Source: Uranotaenia lowii (taxonomy: Eukaryota > Arthropoda > Insecta > Diptera > Culicidae). Taken from it: a stretch of DNA of 64,000 nt. Both the position numbers and the translations under genes were made by a program. Positions 23,101-38,137 of this stretch are shown here, piece after piece; within the stretch, counting starts at the first letter, position 1; each line of letters opens with the position of its first letter. The stretch spans positions 182,115,802 through 182,179,801 of the forward strand of contig NC_073693.1 in the NCBI RefSeq assembly GCF_029784155.1. The letters are read 5' to 3'. The notes under the pieces were generated by a model. That model had not been told where the DNA came from, did not search any database, and saw only the letters and a program-made list of their open reading frames with translations.

Positions 23101-26100
23101 TTTTTTTCAAAGCAAGGCAGCCATCAGTAAGCATTTTGAACGCATCCCGTTTGGTCTAGCGAACCTGCAATTATTTTGCATGGCCACCGGCCAAAATGAT
23201 TTTTTTACCTACGCAACATTCATGAGATCCTAGTATAATAACAACCGAGTTGATTTTCAATCAGCCATTTTACTTCAATTATTATCCCATACCAGGTTTT
23301 TTGCTCATTTTACGTCATCCGGCATAAACTTTTGAGACGGAGATTTTTCCTACTTTGAATTTTGAAAGGGAGAGAGACAGAATCAAATTTGTCATTTTCC
23401 CATAACTTGGTCAAAAGTTGTCCGATCATTTTTTTTCAACGCTAAGCAGCCATCAGTAAGCATTTTGAACGCATCCCGTTTGGTCTGGCACACCTGCAAA
23501 TATTCTGCACGGCTACCGGCCAAAATGATTTTTTTTACCTACGCAACATTCATGAGATCCTAGTATAATATAACAAACGAGTTGATTTTCAACCAGCCAT
23601 TTTACTTCAGTTATTATCCCACACCATTTGGCATCATCTTTTGAGACGGAGATTTTTCCTACTTTGAGTTTTGAAAGGGAGAGAGACAGAATAAAATTTG
23701 TCATTTTCCCATAACTTGGTCAAATGTTGTCCGATCATTTTTGTTCAAAGCTTGAAGCCATCAGTAAGCATTTTGAACGCATCCTGTTTGGTCTGGCACA
23801 CCTGCAAATATTCTGCACGGCTACCTGCCAAAATGATTTTTTTTTACCTACGCAACATTCATGAGGTCCTAGTATAATAACAACCGAGTTGATTTTCAAT
23901 CAGCCATTTTACTTCAATTATTATCCCATACCAGCTTTTTTGCTCATTTTACGTCATCCGGCATAAACTTTTGAGACGGAGATTTTTCCTACTTTGAATT
24001 TTGAAAGGGAGAGAGACAGAATAAAATTTGTCATTTTCCCATAACTTGGTCAAATGTTGTCCGATCATTTTTTTTCAACGCTAAGCAGCCATCAGTAAGC
24101 ATTTTAAACGCATCCCGCTTGGTCTAGCGAACCTGCAATTATTTTGCTTGGCCACCGGCCAAAATGATTTTTTTACCTACGCAGCATTCATGAGATCCTA
24201 GTATAATATAACTACCAAGTTGATTTTGAATCAGCCATTTAACTTCAATTAGTATCCCATACCATGTTTTCTGCGCATTTTACGTCATCCGGCATAAACT
24301 TTTGAGACGGCGATTTTTCCTACTTTGAATTTTGAAAGGGAGAGAGACAGAATCAAATTTTCATTTTCCCATAACTTGGTCAAATGTTGTTCGATCATTT
24401 TTTTTCAAAGCTAGGCAGCCATCAGTAAGCATTTTGAACGCATCCCGTTTGGTCTGGCACACCTGCAAATATTCTGCACGGCTACGGGCCAAAATGTTTT
24501 TTTTTACCTACGCAACATTCATGAGATCCTAGTATAATAACAAGCGAGTTGATTATCAATCAGATATTTTACTTTAATTATTATCCCATACCAGGTTTTT
24601 TGCTCTTTTTACGTCATCCGGCATAAACTTTTGAGACGGAGATTTTTCCTACTTTGAATTTTGAAAGGGAGAGAGACAGAATCAAATTTTCATTTTCCCA
24701 TAACTTGGTTAAATGTTGTCCGATCATTTTTTTTCAACGCTAAGCAGCCATCAGTAAGCATTTTGAACGCATCCCGCTTGGTCTAGCGAACCTGCAATTA
24801 TTTTGCATGGCCACCGGCCAACATGATTTTTTTACCTACGCAGCATTCATGAGATCCTAGTATAATATAACTACCAAGTTGATTTTCAATCAGCCATTTA
24901 ACTTCAATTAGTATCCCATACCAGGTTTTCTGAGCATTTTACGTCATCCGGCATAAACTTTTGAGACGGCGATTTTTCCTGCTTTGAATTTTGAAAGGGA
25001 GAGAGACAGAATCAAATTTTCATTTTCCCATAACTTGGTCAAAAGTTGTCCGATCATTTTTTTTCAAAGCTAGGCAGCCATCAGTAAGCATTTTGAACGC
25101 ATCCCGTTTGGTCTGGCACACCTGCAAATATTCTGCACGGCTACCGGCCAAAATGATTTTTTTTACCTACGCAACATTCATGAGATCCTAGTATAATATA
25201 ACAACCGAGTTGATTTTCAATCAGCCATTTTACTTCAGTTATTACACCATAACATGTTTTTTGCGCATTTTTACGTCATTTGGCATCATCTTTTGAGACG
25301 CAGATTTTTCCTACTTTGATTTTTGAAAGGGAGAGAGACAGAATAAAATTTGTCATTTTCCCATAACTTGGTCAAATGTTGTCCGATCATTTTTGTTCAA
25401 AGCTAGGAAGCCATCAGTAAGCATTTTGAACGCATCCCGTTTGGTCTGGCACACCTGCAAATATTCTGCACGGCTACCGGCCAAAATGATTTTTTTTACC
25501 TACGCAACATTCATGAGATCCTAGTATAATAACAACCGAGTTGATTTTCAATCAGCCATTTTACTTCAATTATTATCCCATACCATGTACTTTGCGCATT
25601 TTTACGTCATTTGGCATCATCTTTTGAGACGCAGATTTTTCCTACTTTAAATTTTGAAAGGGAGAGAGACAGAATCAAATTTTCATTTTCCCATAACTCG
25701 GTCAAATGTTGTCCGATCATTTTTTTTCAAAGCTAGGCAGCCATCAGTAAGCATTTTGAACGCATCCCGTTTGGTCTGGCACACCTGCAAATATTCTGCA
25801 CGGCTACCGGTCAAAATGATTTTTTTTTACCTACGCAACATTCATGAGATCCTAGTATAATATAACAACCGAGTTGATTTTCAATCAGCCATTTTACATC
25901 AGTTGTTATCCCATACCAGGTTTTTTGCTCATTTTACGTCATCCGGCATAAACTTTTGAGACGGAGATTTTTCCTACTTTGAATTTTGAAAGGGAGAGAG
26001 ACAGAATCAAATTTGTCATTTTCCCATAACTTGGTCAAATGTTGTCCGATCATTTTTTTTCAACGCTAAGCAGCCATCAGTAAGCATTTTGAACGCATCC

Positions 26101-27161
26101 CGCTTGGTCTAGCGAACCTGCAATTATTTTGCATTGCCACCGGCCAAAATGATTTTTTTTACCTACGCAGCATTCATGAGATCCTAGTATAATATAACTA
26201 CCAAGTTGATTTTCAATCAGCCATTTTACTTCTGTTATTATCCCATACCATGTTTTTGCGCATTTTTACGTCATTTGGCATCATCTTTTGAGACGCAGAT
26301 TTTTCCTACTTTGATTTTTGAAAGGGAGAGAGACAGAATCAAATTTGTCATTTTCCCATAACTTGGTCAAATGTTGTCCGATCATTTTTTTTTCAACGCT
26401 AAGCAGCCATCAGTAAGCATTTTGAACGCATCCCGTTTGGTCTGGCACACCTGCAAATATTCTGCACGGCTACCGGCCAAAATGATTTTTTTTACCTACG
26501 CAACATTCATGAGATCCTAGTATAATAAAAACCGAGTTGATTTTCAATCAGCCATTTTACTTCAATTATTATTCCATACCAGGTTTTTTGCTCATTTTAC
26601 GTCATCCGGCATAAACTTTTGAGACGGAGATTTTTCCTACTTTGAATTTTGAAAGGGAGAGAGACAGAATCAAATTTGTCATTTTCCCATAACTTGGTCA
26701 AATGTTGTCCGATCATTTTTGTTCAAAGCTAGGAAGCCATCAGTAAGCATTTTGAACGCATCCCGTTTGGTCTGGCACACCTGCAAATATTCTGCACGGC
26801 TACCGGCCAAAATGATTTTTTTTACCTACGCAACATTCATGAGATCCTAGTATAATATAACAACCGAGTTGATTTTCAATCAGCCATTTTACTTCAGTTA
26901 TTATCCCATACCATGTTTTTTGCGCATTTTTACGTCATTTGGCATCATCTTTTGAGACGCAGATTTTTCTTACTTTGATTTTTGAAAGGGAGAGAGACAG
27001 AATAAAATTTGTTATTTTCCCATAACTTGGTCAAATGTTGTCCGATCATTTTTTTTTCAACGCTAAGCAGCCATCAGTAAGCATTTTGAACGCATCCCGT
27101 TTGGTCTGGCACACCTGCAAATATTCTGCACGGCTACCGGCCAAAATGATTTTTTTTACCT
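20153..27161 (+). repeat. ~7 kb HOR unit, copy 2
   Basis: Starts where copy 1 ends, so the two are a direct tandem duplication. Compared with copy 1 it lacks three monomers (one unit of the 993 bp duplication), lacks the mobile element plus one adjoining monomer, and has one extra monomer at about 26,385-26,715. The bookkeeping (8,003 - 994 - 331 + 330) gives 7,008 bp, matching the observed length. Similarity ends near 27,161, where copy 1 continues as AATAACAACC and this copy as AATAAAAACC. Confidence 0.85.
20924..21077 (+). repeat. 77 bp internal tandem duplication, second copy
   Basis: Identical in structure to 11,768-11,921, with the same GTCAT junction (now at 21,000) and the same GCCAG substitution in the first half. 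The event therefore came before the 9,156 bp duplication. Confidence 0.88.
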
Positions 27162-27834
27162 ACGCAACATTCATGAGATCCTAGTATAATAAAAACCGAG
27201 TTGATTTTCAATCAGCCATTTTACTTCAATTATTATTCCATACCAGGTTTTTTGCTCATTTTACGTCATCCGGCATAAACTTGTGAGACGGAGATTTTTC
27301 CTACTTTGAATTTTGAAAGGGAGAGAGACAGAATCAAATTTTCATTTTCCCATAACTTGGTCAAATGTTGTCCGATCATTTTTTTTTCAAAGCTAGGCAG
27401 CCATCAGTTAGCATTTTGAACGCATCCCGCTTGGTCTAGCGAACCTGCAATTATTTTGCATGGCCACCGGCCAAAATGATTTTTTTACCTACGCAGCATT
27501 CATGAGATCCTAGTATAATAAAACTACCAAGTTGATTTTCAATCAGCCATTTAACTTCAATTAGTATCCCATACCAGGTTTTCTGAGCATTTTACGTCAT
27601 CCGGCATAAACTTTTAAGACGGCGATTTTTCCTACTTTGAATTTTGAAAGGGAGAGAGACAGAATCAAATTTTCATTTTCCCATAACTTGGTCAAATGTT
27701 GTCCGATCATTTTTTTTCAAAGCTAGGCAGCCATCAGTAAGCATTTTGAACGCATCCCGTTTCGTCTGGCACACCTGCAAATATTCTGCACGGCTACCGG
27801 CCAAAATGATTTTTTTTACCTACGCAACATTCAT

Positions 27835-27932
27835 GAGATCCTAGTATAATATAACAACCGAGTTGATTTTCAATCAGCCATTTTACTTCACTTATTATCC
27901 CATACCATGTTTTTTGCACATTTTTACGTCAT
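27835..27932 (+). repeat. Truncated class 2 monomer, copy 1
   Basis: Class 2 sequence runs from GAGATCC to ACGTCAT, then jumps to ATAATAACAACCGAG of a class 3 monomer. About 245 bp (TTGGCATC through the next CCTAGT) are missing. The identical junction at eleven sites implies one founding deletion. Private change here: TTTGCACATTTT. Confidence 0.87.
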
Positions 27933-29247
27933 ATAATAACAACCGAGTTGATTTTCAATCAGCCATTTAACTTCAATTAGTATCCCATACCAGGTTTTCT
28001 GAGCATTTTACGTCATCCGGCATAAACTTTTGAGGCGGCGATTTTTCCTACTTTGAATTTTGAAAGGGAGAGAGACAGAATCAAATTTTCATTTTCCCAT
28101 AACTTGGTCAAATGTTGTCCGATCATTTTTTTTCAACGCTAAGCAGCCATCAGTAAGCATTTTGAACGCATCCCGTTTGGTCTGGCACACCTGCAAATAT
28201 TCTGCACGGCTACCGGCCAAAATGATTTTTTTTACCTACGCAACATTCATGAGATCCTAGTATAATATAACAACCGAGTTGATTTTCAATCAGCCATTTT
28301 ACATCAGTTGTTATCCCATACCATGTTTTTTGCGCATTTTTACGTCATTTGGCATCATCTTTTGAGACGCAGATTTTTCCTACTTTGATTTTTGAAAGGG
28401 AGAGAGACAGAATAAAATTTGTCATTTTCCCATAACTTGGTCAAATGTTGTCCGATCATTTTTGTTCAAAGCTAGGAAGCCATCAGTAAGCATTTTGAAC
28501 GCATCCCGTTTGGTCTGGCACATCTGCAAATATTCTGCACGGCTACCGGCCAAAATGATTTTTTTTACCTACGCAACATTCATGAGATCCTAGTATAATA
28601 TAACTACCAAGTTGATTTTCAATCAGCCATTTAACTTCAATTAGTATCCCATACCAGGTTTTCTGCGCATTTTACGTCATCCTGCATAACCTTTTGAGAC
28701 GGCGATTTTTCCTACTTTGAATTTTGAAAGGGAGAGAGACAGAATCAAATTTTCATTTTTCCATAACTTGGTCAAATGTTGTCCGATCATTTTTTTTCAA
28801 AGCTAGACAGCCATCAGTAAGCATTTTGAACGCATCCCGTTTGGTCTGGCACACCTGCAAATATTCTGCACGGCTACCGGCCAAAATGATTTTTTTTACC
28901 TACGCAACATTCATGAGATCCTAGTATAATATAACAACCGAGTTGATTTTCAATCAGCCATTTTACTTCAGTTATTATCCCACACCATGTTTTTTGCGCA
29001 TTTTTACGTCCTTTGGCATAATCTTTTGAGACGCAGATTTTTCTCACTTTGATTTTTGAAAGGGAGAGAGACAGAATCAAATTTGTCATTTTCCCATAAC
29101 TTGGTCAAATGTTGTCCGATCATTTTTTGTCAACGCTAAGCAGCCATCAGTAAGCATTTTGAACGCATCCCGTTTGGTCTGGCACACCTGCAAATATTCT
29201 GCACGGCTACCGGCCAAAATGATTTTTTTTACCTACGCAACATTCAT

Positions 29248-31150
29248 GAGATCCTAGTATAATAACAACCGAGTTGATTTTCAATCAGCCATTTTACTTC
29301 AATTATTATTCCATACCAGGTTTTTTGCTCATTTTACGTCATCCCGCATAAACTTTTGAGACGGAGATTTTTCCTACTTTGAATTTTGAAAGGGAGAGAG
29401 ACAGAATCAAATTTTCATTTTCCCATAACTTGGTCAAATGTTGTCCGATCATTTTTTTTTCAAAGCTAGGCAGCCATCAGTAAGCATTTTGAACGCATCC
29501 CGCTTGGTCTAGCGAACCTGCAATTATTTTGCATGGCCACCGGCCAAAATGATTTTTTTACCTACGCAGCATTCATGAGATCCTAGTATAATATAACTAC
29601 CAAGTTGATTTTCAATCAGCCATTTAACTTCAATTAATATCCCATACCAGTTTTTCTGCGCATTTTACGTCATCCGGCATAAACTTTTGAGACGGCGATT
29701 TCTCCTACTTTGAATTTTGAAAGGGAGAGAGACAGAATCAAATTTTCATTTTCCCATAACTTGGTCAAATGTTGTCCGATCATTTTTTTTCAAAGCTAGG
29801 CAGCCATCACTAAGCATTTTGAACGCATCCCGTTTGGTCTGGCACACCTTCAAATATTCTGCACGGCTACCGGCCAAAATGTTTTTTTTTACCTACGCAA
29901 CAATCATGAGATCCTAGTATAATATAACAAGCGAGTTGATTTTCAATCAGCCATTTAACTTCAGTTATTATCCCATACCATGTTTTTTGCGCATTTTTAC
30001 GTCATTTGGCATCATCTTTTGAGACGCAGATTTTTCCTACTTTGAATTTTGAAAGGGAGAGAGACAGAATCAAATTTTCATTTTCCCATAACTTGGTCAA
30101 ATGTTGTCCGATCATTTTTTTTCAAAGCTAGGCATCCATCAGTAAGCATTTTGAATTCATGAGATCCTAGTATAATAACAACCGAGTTGATTTTCAATCA
30201 GCCATTTTACTTCAATTATTATTCCATACCAGGTTTTTTGCTCATTTTACGTCATCCGGCATAAACTTTTGAGACGGAGATTTTTCCTACTTTGAATTTT
30301 GAAAGGGAGAGAGACAGAATCAAATTTTCATTTTCCCATAACTTGGTCAAATGTTGTCCGATCATTTTTTTTCAAAGCTAGGCAGCCATCAGTAAGCATT
30401 TTGAACGCATTCCGCTTGGTCTAGCGAACCTGCAATTATTTTGCATGGCCACCGGCCAAAATGATTTTTTTACCTACGCAGCATTCATGAGATCCTAGTA
30501 TAATATAACTACCAAGTTGGTTTTCAATCAGCCATTTAACTTCAATTAGTATCCCATACCAGTTTTTCTGCGCATTTTACGTCATCCGGCATAAACTTTT
30601 GAGACGGCGATTTCTCCTACTTTGAATTTTGAAAGGGAGAGAGACAGAATCAAATTTTCATTTTCCCATAACTTGGTCAAATGATGTCCGATCATTTTTT
30701 TTCAAAGCTAGGCAGCCATCAGTAAGCATTTTGAACGCATCCCGTTTGGTCTGGCACACCTTCAAATATTCTGCACGGCTACCGGCCAAAATGTTTTTTT
30801 TTACCTACGCAACAATCATGAGATCCTAGTATAATATAACAACCGAGTTGATTTTCAATCAGCCATTTAACTTCAGTTATTATCCCATGCCATGTTTTTT
30901 GCGCATTTTTACGTCATTTGGCATCATCTTTTGAGACGCAGATTTTTCCTACTTTGAATTTTGAAAGGGAGAGAGACAGAATCAAATTTTCATTTTCCCA
31001 TAACTTGGTCAAATGTTGTCCGATCATTTTTTTTCAAAGCTAGGCAGCCATCAGTAAGCATTTTGAACGCATCCCGCTTGATCTAGCGAACCTGCAATTA
31101 TTCTGCATGGCCACCGGCCAAAATGATTTTTTTACCTACGCAACATTCAT
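29248..31150 (+). repeat. Tandem trimer duplication with a 78 bp deletion in one copy
   Basis: Units 29,248-30,160 and 30,161-31,150 each run class 3-1-2. They share rare markers: CACCTTCAAATATTC, AACAATCATGAG and GATTTCTCC. In the first, the class 2 monomer is only 253 bp because GCATTTTGAA joins directly to TTCATGAGATCC near 30,155. Confidence 0.82.
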
Positions 31151-31482
31151 GAGATCCTAGTATAATATAACTACCAAGTTGATTTTCAATTAGCCATTTA
31201 ACTTCAATTAGTATCCCATAACAGTTTTTCTGCGCATTTTACGTCATCCGGCATAAACTTTTGAGACGGCGATTTTTCCTACTTTGAATTTTGAAAGGGA
31301 GAGAGACAGAATCAAATTTTCATTTTCCCATAACTTGGTCAAATGTTGTCCGATCATTTTTTTTTCAAAGCTAAACAGCCATCAGTAAGCATTTTGAACG
31401 CATCCCGTTTGGTCTGGCACACCTGCAAATATTCTGCACGGCTACCGGCCAAAATGATTTTTTTTACCTACGCAACATTTAT

Positions 31483-31580
31483 GAGATCCTAGTATAATAT
31501 AACAACCGAGTTGATTTTCAATCAGCCATTTTACTTCAGTTATTATCCCATACCATGTTTTTTGCGCATTTTTACGTCAT
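31483..31580 (+). repeat. Truncated class 2 monomer, copy 2
   Basis: Same ACGTCAT/ATAATAAC junction. Preceded by the AACATTTATGAG variant; the following class 3 monomer has CAGCTTTTCTGCGC. Confidence 0.87.
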
Positions 31581-33883
31581 ATAATAACAACCGAGTTGAT
31601 TTTCAATCAGCCATTTTACTTCAATTATTATCCCATACCAGCTTTTCTGCGCATTTTACTTCATCTGGCATAAACTTTTGAGACGGCGATTTTTCCTACT
31701 TTGAATTTTGAAAGGGAGAGAGACAGAATCAAATTTTCATTTTCCCATAACTTGGTCAAATGTTGTCCGATCATTTCTTTTCAAAGCTAAGCAGTCATCA
31801 GTAAGCATTTTGAACGCATCACGTTTGGTCTGGCACACCTGCAAATATTCTGCACGGCTACCGGTCAAAATGATTTTTTTTTACCTACGCAACATTCATG
31901 AGATCCTAGTATAATATAACAATCGAGTTGATTTTCAATCAGCCATTTTACATCAGTTGTTATCCCATACCATGTTTTTTGCGCATTTTTACGTCATTTG
32001 GCATTATCTTTTGAGGCGCAGATTTTTCCTACTTTGATTTTTGAAAGGGAGAGAGACAGAATAAAATTTGTCATTTTCCCATAACTTGGTCAAATGTTGT
32101 CCGATCATTTTTGTTCAAAGCTAGGAAGCCATCAGTAAGCATTTTGAACGAATCCCGTTTGGTCTGGCACACCTGCAAATATTCTGCACGGCTACCGGCC
32201 AAAATGATTTTTTTTACCTACGCAACATTCATGAGATCCTAGTATAATAACAACCGAGTTGATTTTCAATCAGCTATTTTACTTCAATTATTGTCCCATA
32301 CCAGTTTTTTTGCTCATTTTACGTCATCCGGCATAAACTTTTGAGACGGAGATTTTTCCTACTTTGAATTTTGAAAGGGAGAGAGACAGAATCAAATTTT
32401 CATTTTCCCATAACTTGGTCAAATGTTGTCCGATCATTTTTTTTCAACGCTAAGCAGCCATCAGTAAGCATTTTGAACGCATCCCGCTTGGTCTAGCGAA
32501 CCTGCAATTATTTTGCATGGCCACCGGCCAAAATGATTTTTTTACCTACGCAGCATTCATGAGATCCTAGTATAATATAACTACCAAGTTGATTTTCAAT
32601 CAGCCATTTAACTTTAATTAGTATCCCATACCAGGTTTTCTGCGCATTTTACGTCATCCGGCATAAACTTTTGAGACGGCGATTTTTCCTACTTTGAATT
32701 TTGAAAGGGAGAGAGACAGAATCAAATGTTCATTTTCCCATAACTTGGTCAAATGTTGTCCGATCATTTTTTTTCAAAGCTAGGCAGCCATCAGTAAGCA
32801 TTTTGAACGCATCCCGTTTGGTCTGGCACACCTGCAAATATACTGCACGGCTACCGGCCAAAATGATTTTTTTACCTACGCAACATTCATGAGATCCTAG
32901 TATAATATAACAACCGAGTTGATTTTCAATCAGCCATTTTACTTCAGTTATTATCCCATACCATGTTTTTTGCGCATTTTTACGTCATTTGGCATCATCT
33001 TTTGAGACGCAGATTTTTCTTACTTTGATTTTTGAAAGGGAGAGAGACAGAATAAAATTTGTCATTTTCCCATAACTTGGTCAAATGTTGTCCGATCATT
33101 TTTTTTCAACGCTAAGCAGCCATCAGTAAGCATTTTGAACGCATCCCGTTTGGTCTGGCACACCTGCAAATATTCTGCACGGCTACCGGCCAAAATGATT
33201 TTTTTTACCTACGCAACATTCATGAGATCCTAGTATAATAAAAACCGAGTTGATTTTCAATCAGCCATTTTACTTCAATTATTATTCCATACCAGGTTTT
33301 TTGCTCATTTTACGTCATCCGGCATAAACTTTTGAGACGGAGATTTTTCCTACTTTGAATTTTGAAAGGGAGAGAGACAGAATCAAATTTTCATTTTCCC
33401 ATAACTAGGTCAAATGTTGTCCGATCATTTTTTTTTCAAAGCTAGGCAGCCATCAGTAAGCATTTTGAACGCATCCCGCTTGGTCCAGCGAACCTGCAAT
33501 TATTTTGCATGGCCACCGGCCAAAATGATTTGTTTACCTACGCAGCATTCATGAGATCCTAGTATAATATAACTACCAAGTTGATTTTCAATCAGCCATT
33601 TAACTTCAATTTGTATCCCATACCAGGTTTTCTGCGCATTTTACGTCATCCGGCATAAACTTTTGAGACGGCGATTTTTCCTACTTTGAATTTTGAAAGG
33701 GAGAGAGACAGAATCAAATTTTCATTTTCCCATAACTTGGTCAAATGTTGTCCGATCATTTTTTTTCAAAGCTAGGCAGCCATCAGTAAGCATTTTGAAC
33801 GCATCCCGTTTCGTCTGGCACACCTGCAAATATTCTGCACGGCTACCGGCCAAAATGATTTTTTTTACCTACGCAACATTCAT

Positions 33884-33981
33884 GAGATCCTAGTATAATA
33901 TAACAACCGAGTTGATTTTCAATCAGCCATTTTACTTCAGTTATTATCCCATACCATGTTTTTTGCGCATTTTTACGTCAT
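33884..33981 (+). repeat. Truncated class 2 monomer, copy 3
   Basis: The junction is slightly altered (ACGTCATTTAATAACGACC), with two substitutions relative to the other copies. Confidence 0.84.
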
Positions 33982-35297
33982 TTAATAACGACCGAGTTGA
34001 TTTTCAATCAGCCATTTTACTTCAATTATTACCCCATACCAGCTTTTTTGCTCATTTTACGTCATCCGGCATAAACGTTTGAGACGGAGATTTTTCCTAC
34101 TTTGAATTTTGAAAGGGAGAGAGACAGAATCAAATTTTCATTTTCCCATAACTTGGTCAAATGTTGTCCGATCATTTTTTTTCAAATCTAGGCAGCCATC
34201 AGTAAGCATTTTGAACGCATCCCGTTTGGTCTGGCACACCTGCAAATATTCTGCACGGCTACCGGTCAAAATGATTTTTTTTTACCTACGCAACATTCAT
34301 GAGATCCTAGTATAATATAACAACCGAGCTGATTTTCAATCAGCCATTTTACATCAGTTGTTATCCCATACCATGTTTTTTGCGCATTTTTACGTCATTT
34401 GGCATCATCTTTTGAGACGCAGATTTTTCCTACTTTGATTTTTGAAAGGGAGAGAGACAGAATCAAATTTGTCATTTTCTCATAACTTGGTCAAATGTTG
34501 TCCGATCATTTTTGTTCAAAGCTAGGAAGCCATCAGTAAGCATTTTGAACGCATCCCGTTTGGTCTGGCACACCTGCAAATATTCTGCACGGCTACCGGC
34601 CAAAATGATTTTTTTTACCTACGCAACATTCATGAGATAGTATAATATAACTACCAAGTTGATTTTCAATCAGCCGTTTAACTTCAATTAGTATCCCATA
34701 CCAGGTTTTCTGCGCATTTTACGTCATCCGGCATCATCTTTTGAGACGGCGATTTTTCCTACTTTGAATTTTGAAAGGGAGAGAGACAGAATCAAATTTT
34801 CATTTTCCCATAACTTGGTCAAATGTTGTCCGATCATTTTTTTTCAAAGCTAGACAGCCATCAGTAAGCATTTTGAACGCATCCCGTATGGTCTGGCACA
34901 CCTGCAAATATTCTGCACGGCTACCGGTCAAAATGATTTTTTTTTTACCTACGCAACATTCATGAGATCCTAGTATAATATAACAATCGAGTTGATTATC
35001 AATCAGCCATTTTACATCAGTTGTTATCCCATACCATGTTTTTTGCGCATTTTTAAGTCATTTGGCATCATCTTTTGAGACGCAGATTTTTCCTACTTTG
35101 ATTTTTGAAAGGGAGAGAGACAGAATAAAATTTGTCATTTTCCCATAACTTGGTCAAATGATGTCCGATCATTTTTGTTCAAAGCTAGGAAGCCATCAGT
35201 AAGCATTTTGAACGCATCCCGTTTGGTCTGGCACACCTGCAAATATTCTGCACGGCTACCGGCCAAAATGTTTTTTTTTTACCTACGCAACATTCAT

Positions 35298-35394
35298 GAG
35301 ATCCTAGTATAATATAACAACCGAGTTGATTTTCAATCAGCCATTTTACTTCAGTTATTATCCCATACCATGTTTTTGCGCATTTTTACGTCAT
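35298..35394 (+). repeat. Truncated class 2 monomer, copy 4
   Basis: Same junction, one T shorter in CATGTTTTTGCGC. Confidence 0.87.
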
Positions 35395-38039
35395 ATAATA
35401 ACAACCGAGTTGATTTTCAATCAGCCATTTTACTTCAATTATTATCCCATACCAGCTTTTTTGCTCATTTTACGTCATCCGGCATAAACGTTTGAGACGG
35501 AGATTTTTCCTACTTTGAATTTTGAAAGGGAGAGAGACAGAATCAAATTTTCATTTTCCCATAACTTGGTCAAATGTTGTCCGATCATTTTTTTTTCAAA
35601 GCTAGGCAGCCTTCAGTAAGCATTTTGAACGCATCCCGTTTGGTCTGGCACACCTGCAAATATTCTGCACGGCTACCGGCCAAAATGTTTTTTTTTACCT
35701 ACGCAACATTCATGAGATCCTAGTATAATATAACAAGCGAGCTGATTTTCAATCAGCCATTTTACATTAGTTGTTATCCCACACCATGTTTTTTGCGCAT
35801 TTTTACGTCATTTGGCATCATCTTTTGAGACGCAGATTTTTCCTACTTTGATTTTTGAAGGGGAGAGAGACAGAATAAAATTTGTCATTTTCCCATAACT
35901 TGGTCAAATGTTGTCCGATCATTTTTGTTCAATCTAGGAAGCCATCAGTAAGCATTTTGAACGCATCCCGTTTGGTCTGGCACACCTGCAAATATTCTGC
36001 ACGGCTACCGGCCAAAATGATTTTTTTTACCTACGCAACATTCATGAGATCCTAGTATAATATAACTACCAAGTTGATTTTCAATCAGCCATTTAACTTC
36101 AATTAGTATCCCATACCAGGTTTTCTGCGCATTTTACGTCATCCGGCATCATCTTTTGAGACGGCGATTTTTCCTACTTTGAATTTTGAAAGGGAGAGAG
36201 ACAGAATCAAATTTTCATTTTCCCATAACTTGGTCAAATGTTGTCCGATCATTTTTTTTCAAAGCTAGACAGCCATCAGTAAGCATTTTGAACGCATCCC
36301 GTTTGGTCTGGCACACCTGCAAATATTCTGCACGGCTACCGGCCAAAATGATTTTTTTTACCTACGCAACATTTATGAGATCCTAGTATAATATAACAAC
36401 CGAGTTGATTTTCAATCAGCCATTTTACTTCAGTTATTATCCCATACCATGTTCTTTGCGCATTTTTACGTCATTTGGCATCATCTTTTGAGACGCAGAT
36501 TTTTCCTACTTTGATTTTTGAAAGGGAGAGAGACAGAATCAAATTTGTCATTTTCCCATAACTTGGTCAAATGATGTCCGATCATTTTTGTTCAAAGCTA
36601 GGAAGCCATCAGTAAGCATTTTGAACGCATCCCGTTTGGTCTGGCACACCTGCAAATATTCTGCACGGCTACCGGCCAAAATGATTTTTTTTACCTACGC
36701 AACATTCATGAGATCCTAGTATAATATAACAAACGAGTTGATTTTCAATCAGCCATTTTACTTCAGTTATTATCCCATACCAGGTTTTTTGCTCATTTTA
36801 CGTCATCCGGCATAAACTTTTGAGACGGAGATTTTTCCTACTTTGAATTTTGAAAGGGAGAGAGACAGAATCAAATTTGTCATTTTCCCATAACTTGGTC
36901 AAATGTTGTCCGATCATTTTTTTTCAACGCTAAGAAGCCATCAGTAAGCATTTTGAACGCACACCGCTTGGTCTAGCGAACCTGCAATTATTTTGCATGG
37001 CCACCGGCCAAAATGATTTTTTTACCTACGCAGCATTCATGAGATCTTAGTATAATATAACTACCAAGTTGATTTTCAATCAGCCATTTAACTTCAATTA
37101 GTATCCCATACCAGGTTTTCTGCGCATTTTACGTCATCCGGCATAAACTTTTGAGACGGCGATTTTTCCTACTTTGAATTTTGAAAGGGAGAGAGACAGA
37201 ATCAAATGTTCATTTTCCCATAACTTGGTCAAATGTTGTCCGATCATTTTTTTTCAAAGCTAGAAAGCCATCATTAAGCATTTTGAACGCATCCCGTTTG
37301 GTCTGGCACACCTGCAAATATTCTGCACGGCTACCGGCCAAAATGATTTTTTTTACCTACGCAACATTCATGAGATCCTAGTATAATATAACAACCGAGT
37401 TGATTTTCAATCAGCCATTTTACTTCAGTTATAATCCCATACCATGTTTTTTGCGCATATTTACGTCATTTGGCATCATCTTTTGAGACGCAGATTTTTC
37501 CTACTTTGATTTTTGAAAGGGAGAGAGACAGAATAAAATTTGTCATTTTCCCATAACTTGGTCAAGTGTTGTCCGATCATTTTTTTTTCAAAGCTAGGAA
37601 GCCATCAGTAAGCATTTTGAACGCATCCCGTTTGGTCTGGCACACCTGCAAATATTCTGCACGGCTACCGGCCAAAATGTTTTTTTTTACCTACGCAACA
37701 TTTATGAGATCCTAGTATAATATAACAACCGAGTTGATTTTCAATCAGCCATTTTACTTCTATTATTATCCCACACCATGTTTTTTGCGCATTTTTACGT
37801 CATTTGGCATCATCTTTTGAGACGCAGATTTTTCCTACCTTGATTTTTGAAAGGGAGAGAGACAGAATAAAATTTGTCATTTTCCCATAACTTGGTCAAA
37901 TGTTGTCCGATCATTTTTTTTTCAAAGCTAAACAGCCATCAGTAAGCATTTTGAACGCATCCCGTTTGGTCTGGCACACCTGCAAATATTCTGCACGGCT
38001 ACCGGCCAAAATGATTTTTTTTACCTACGCAACATTTAT

Positions 38040-38137
38040 GAGATCCTAGTATAATATAACAACCGAGTTGATTTTCAATCAGCCATTTTACTTCAGTTAT
38101 TATCCCATACCATGTTTTTTGCGAATTTTTACGTCAT
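38040..38137 (+). repeat. Truncated class 2 monomer, copy 5
   Basis: Same junction; private change GCGAATTTTT. The class 3 monomer that follows carries an extra ~9 bp (CTGTCCATG) at about 38,258. Confidence 0.87.
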
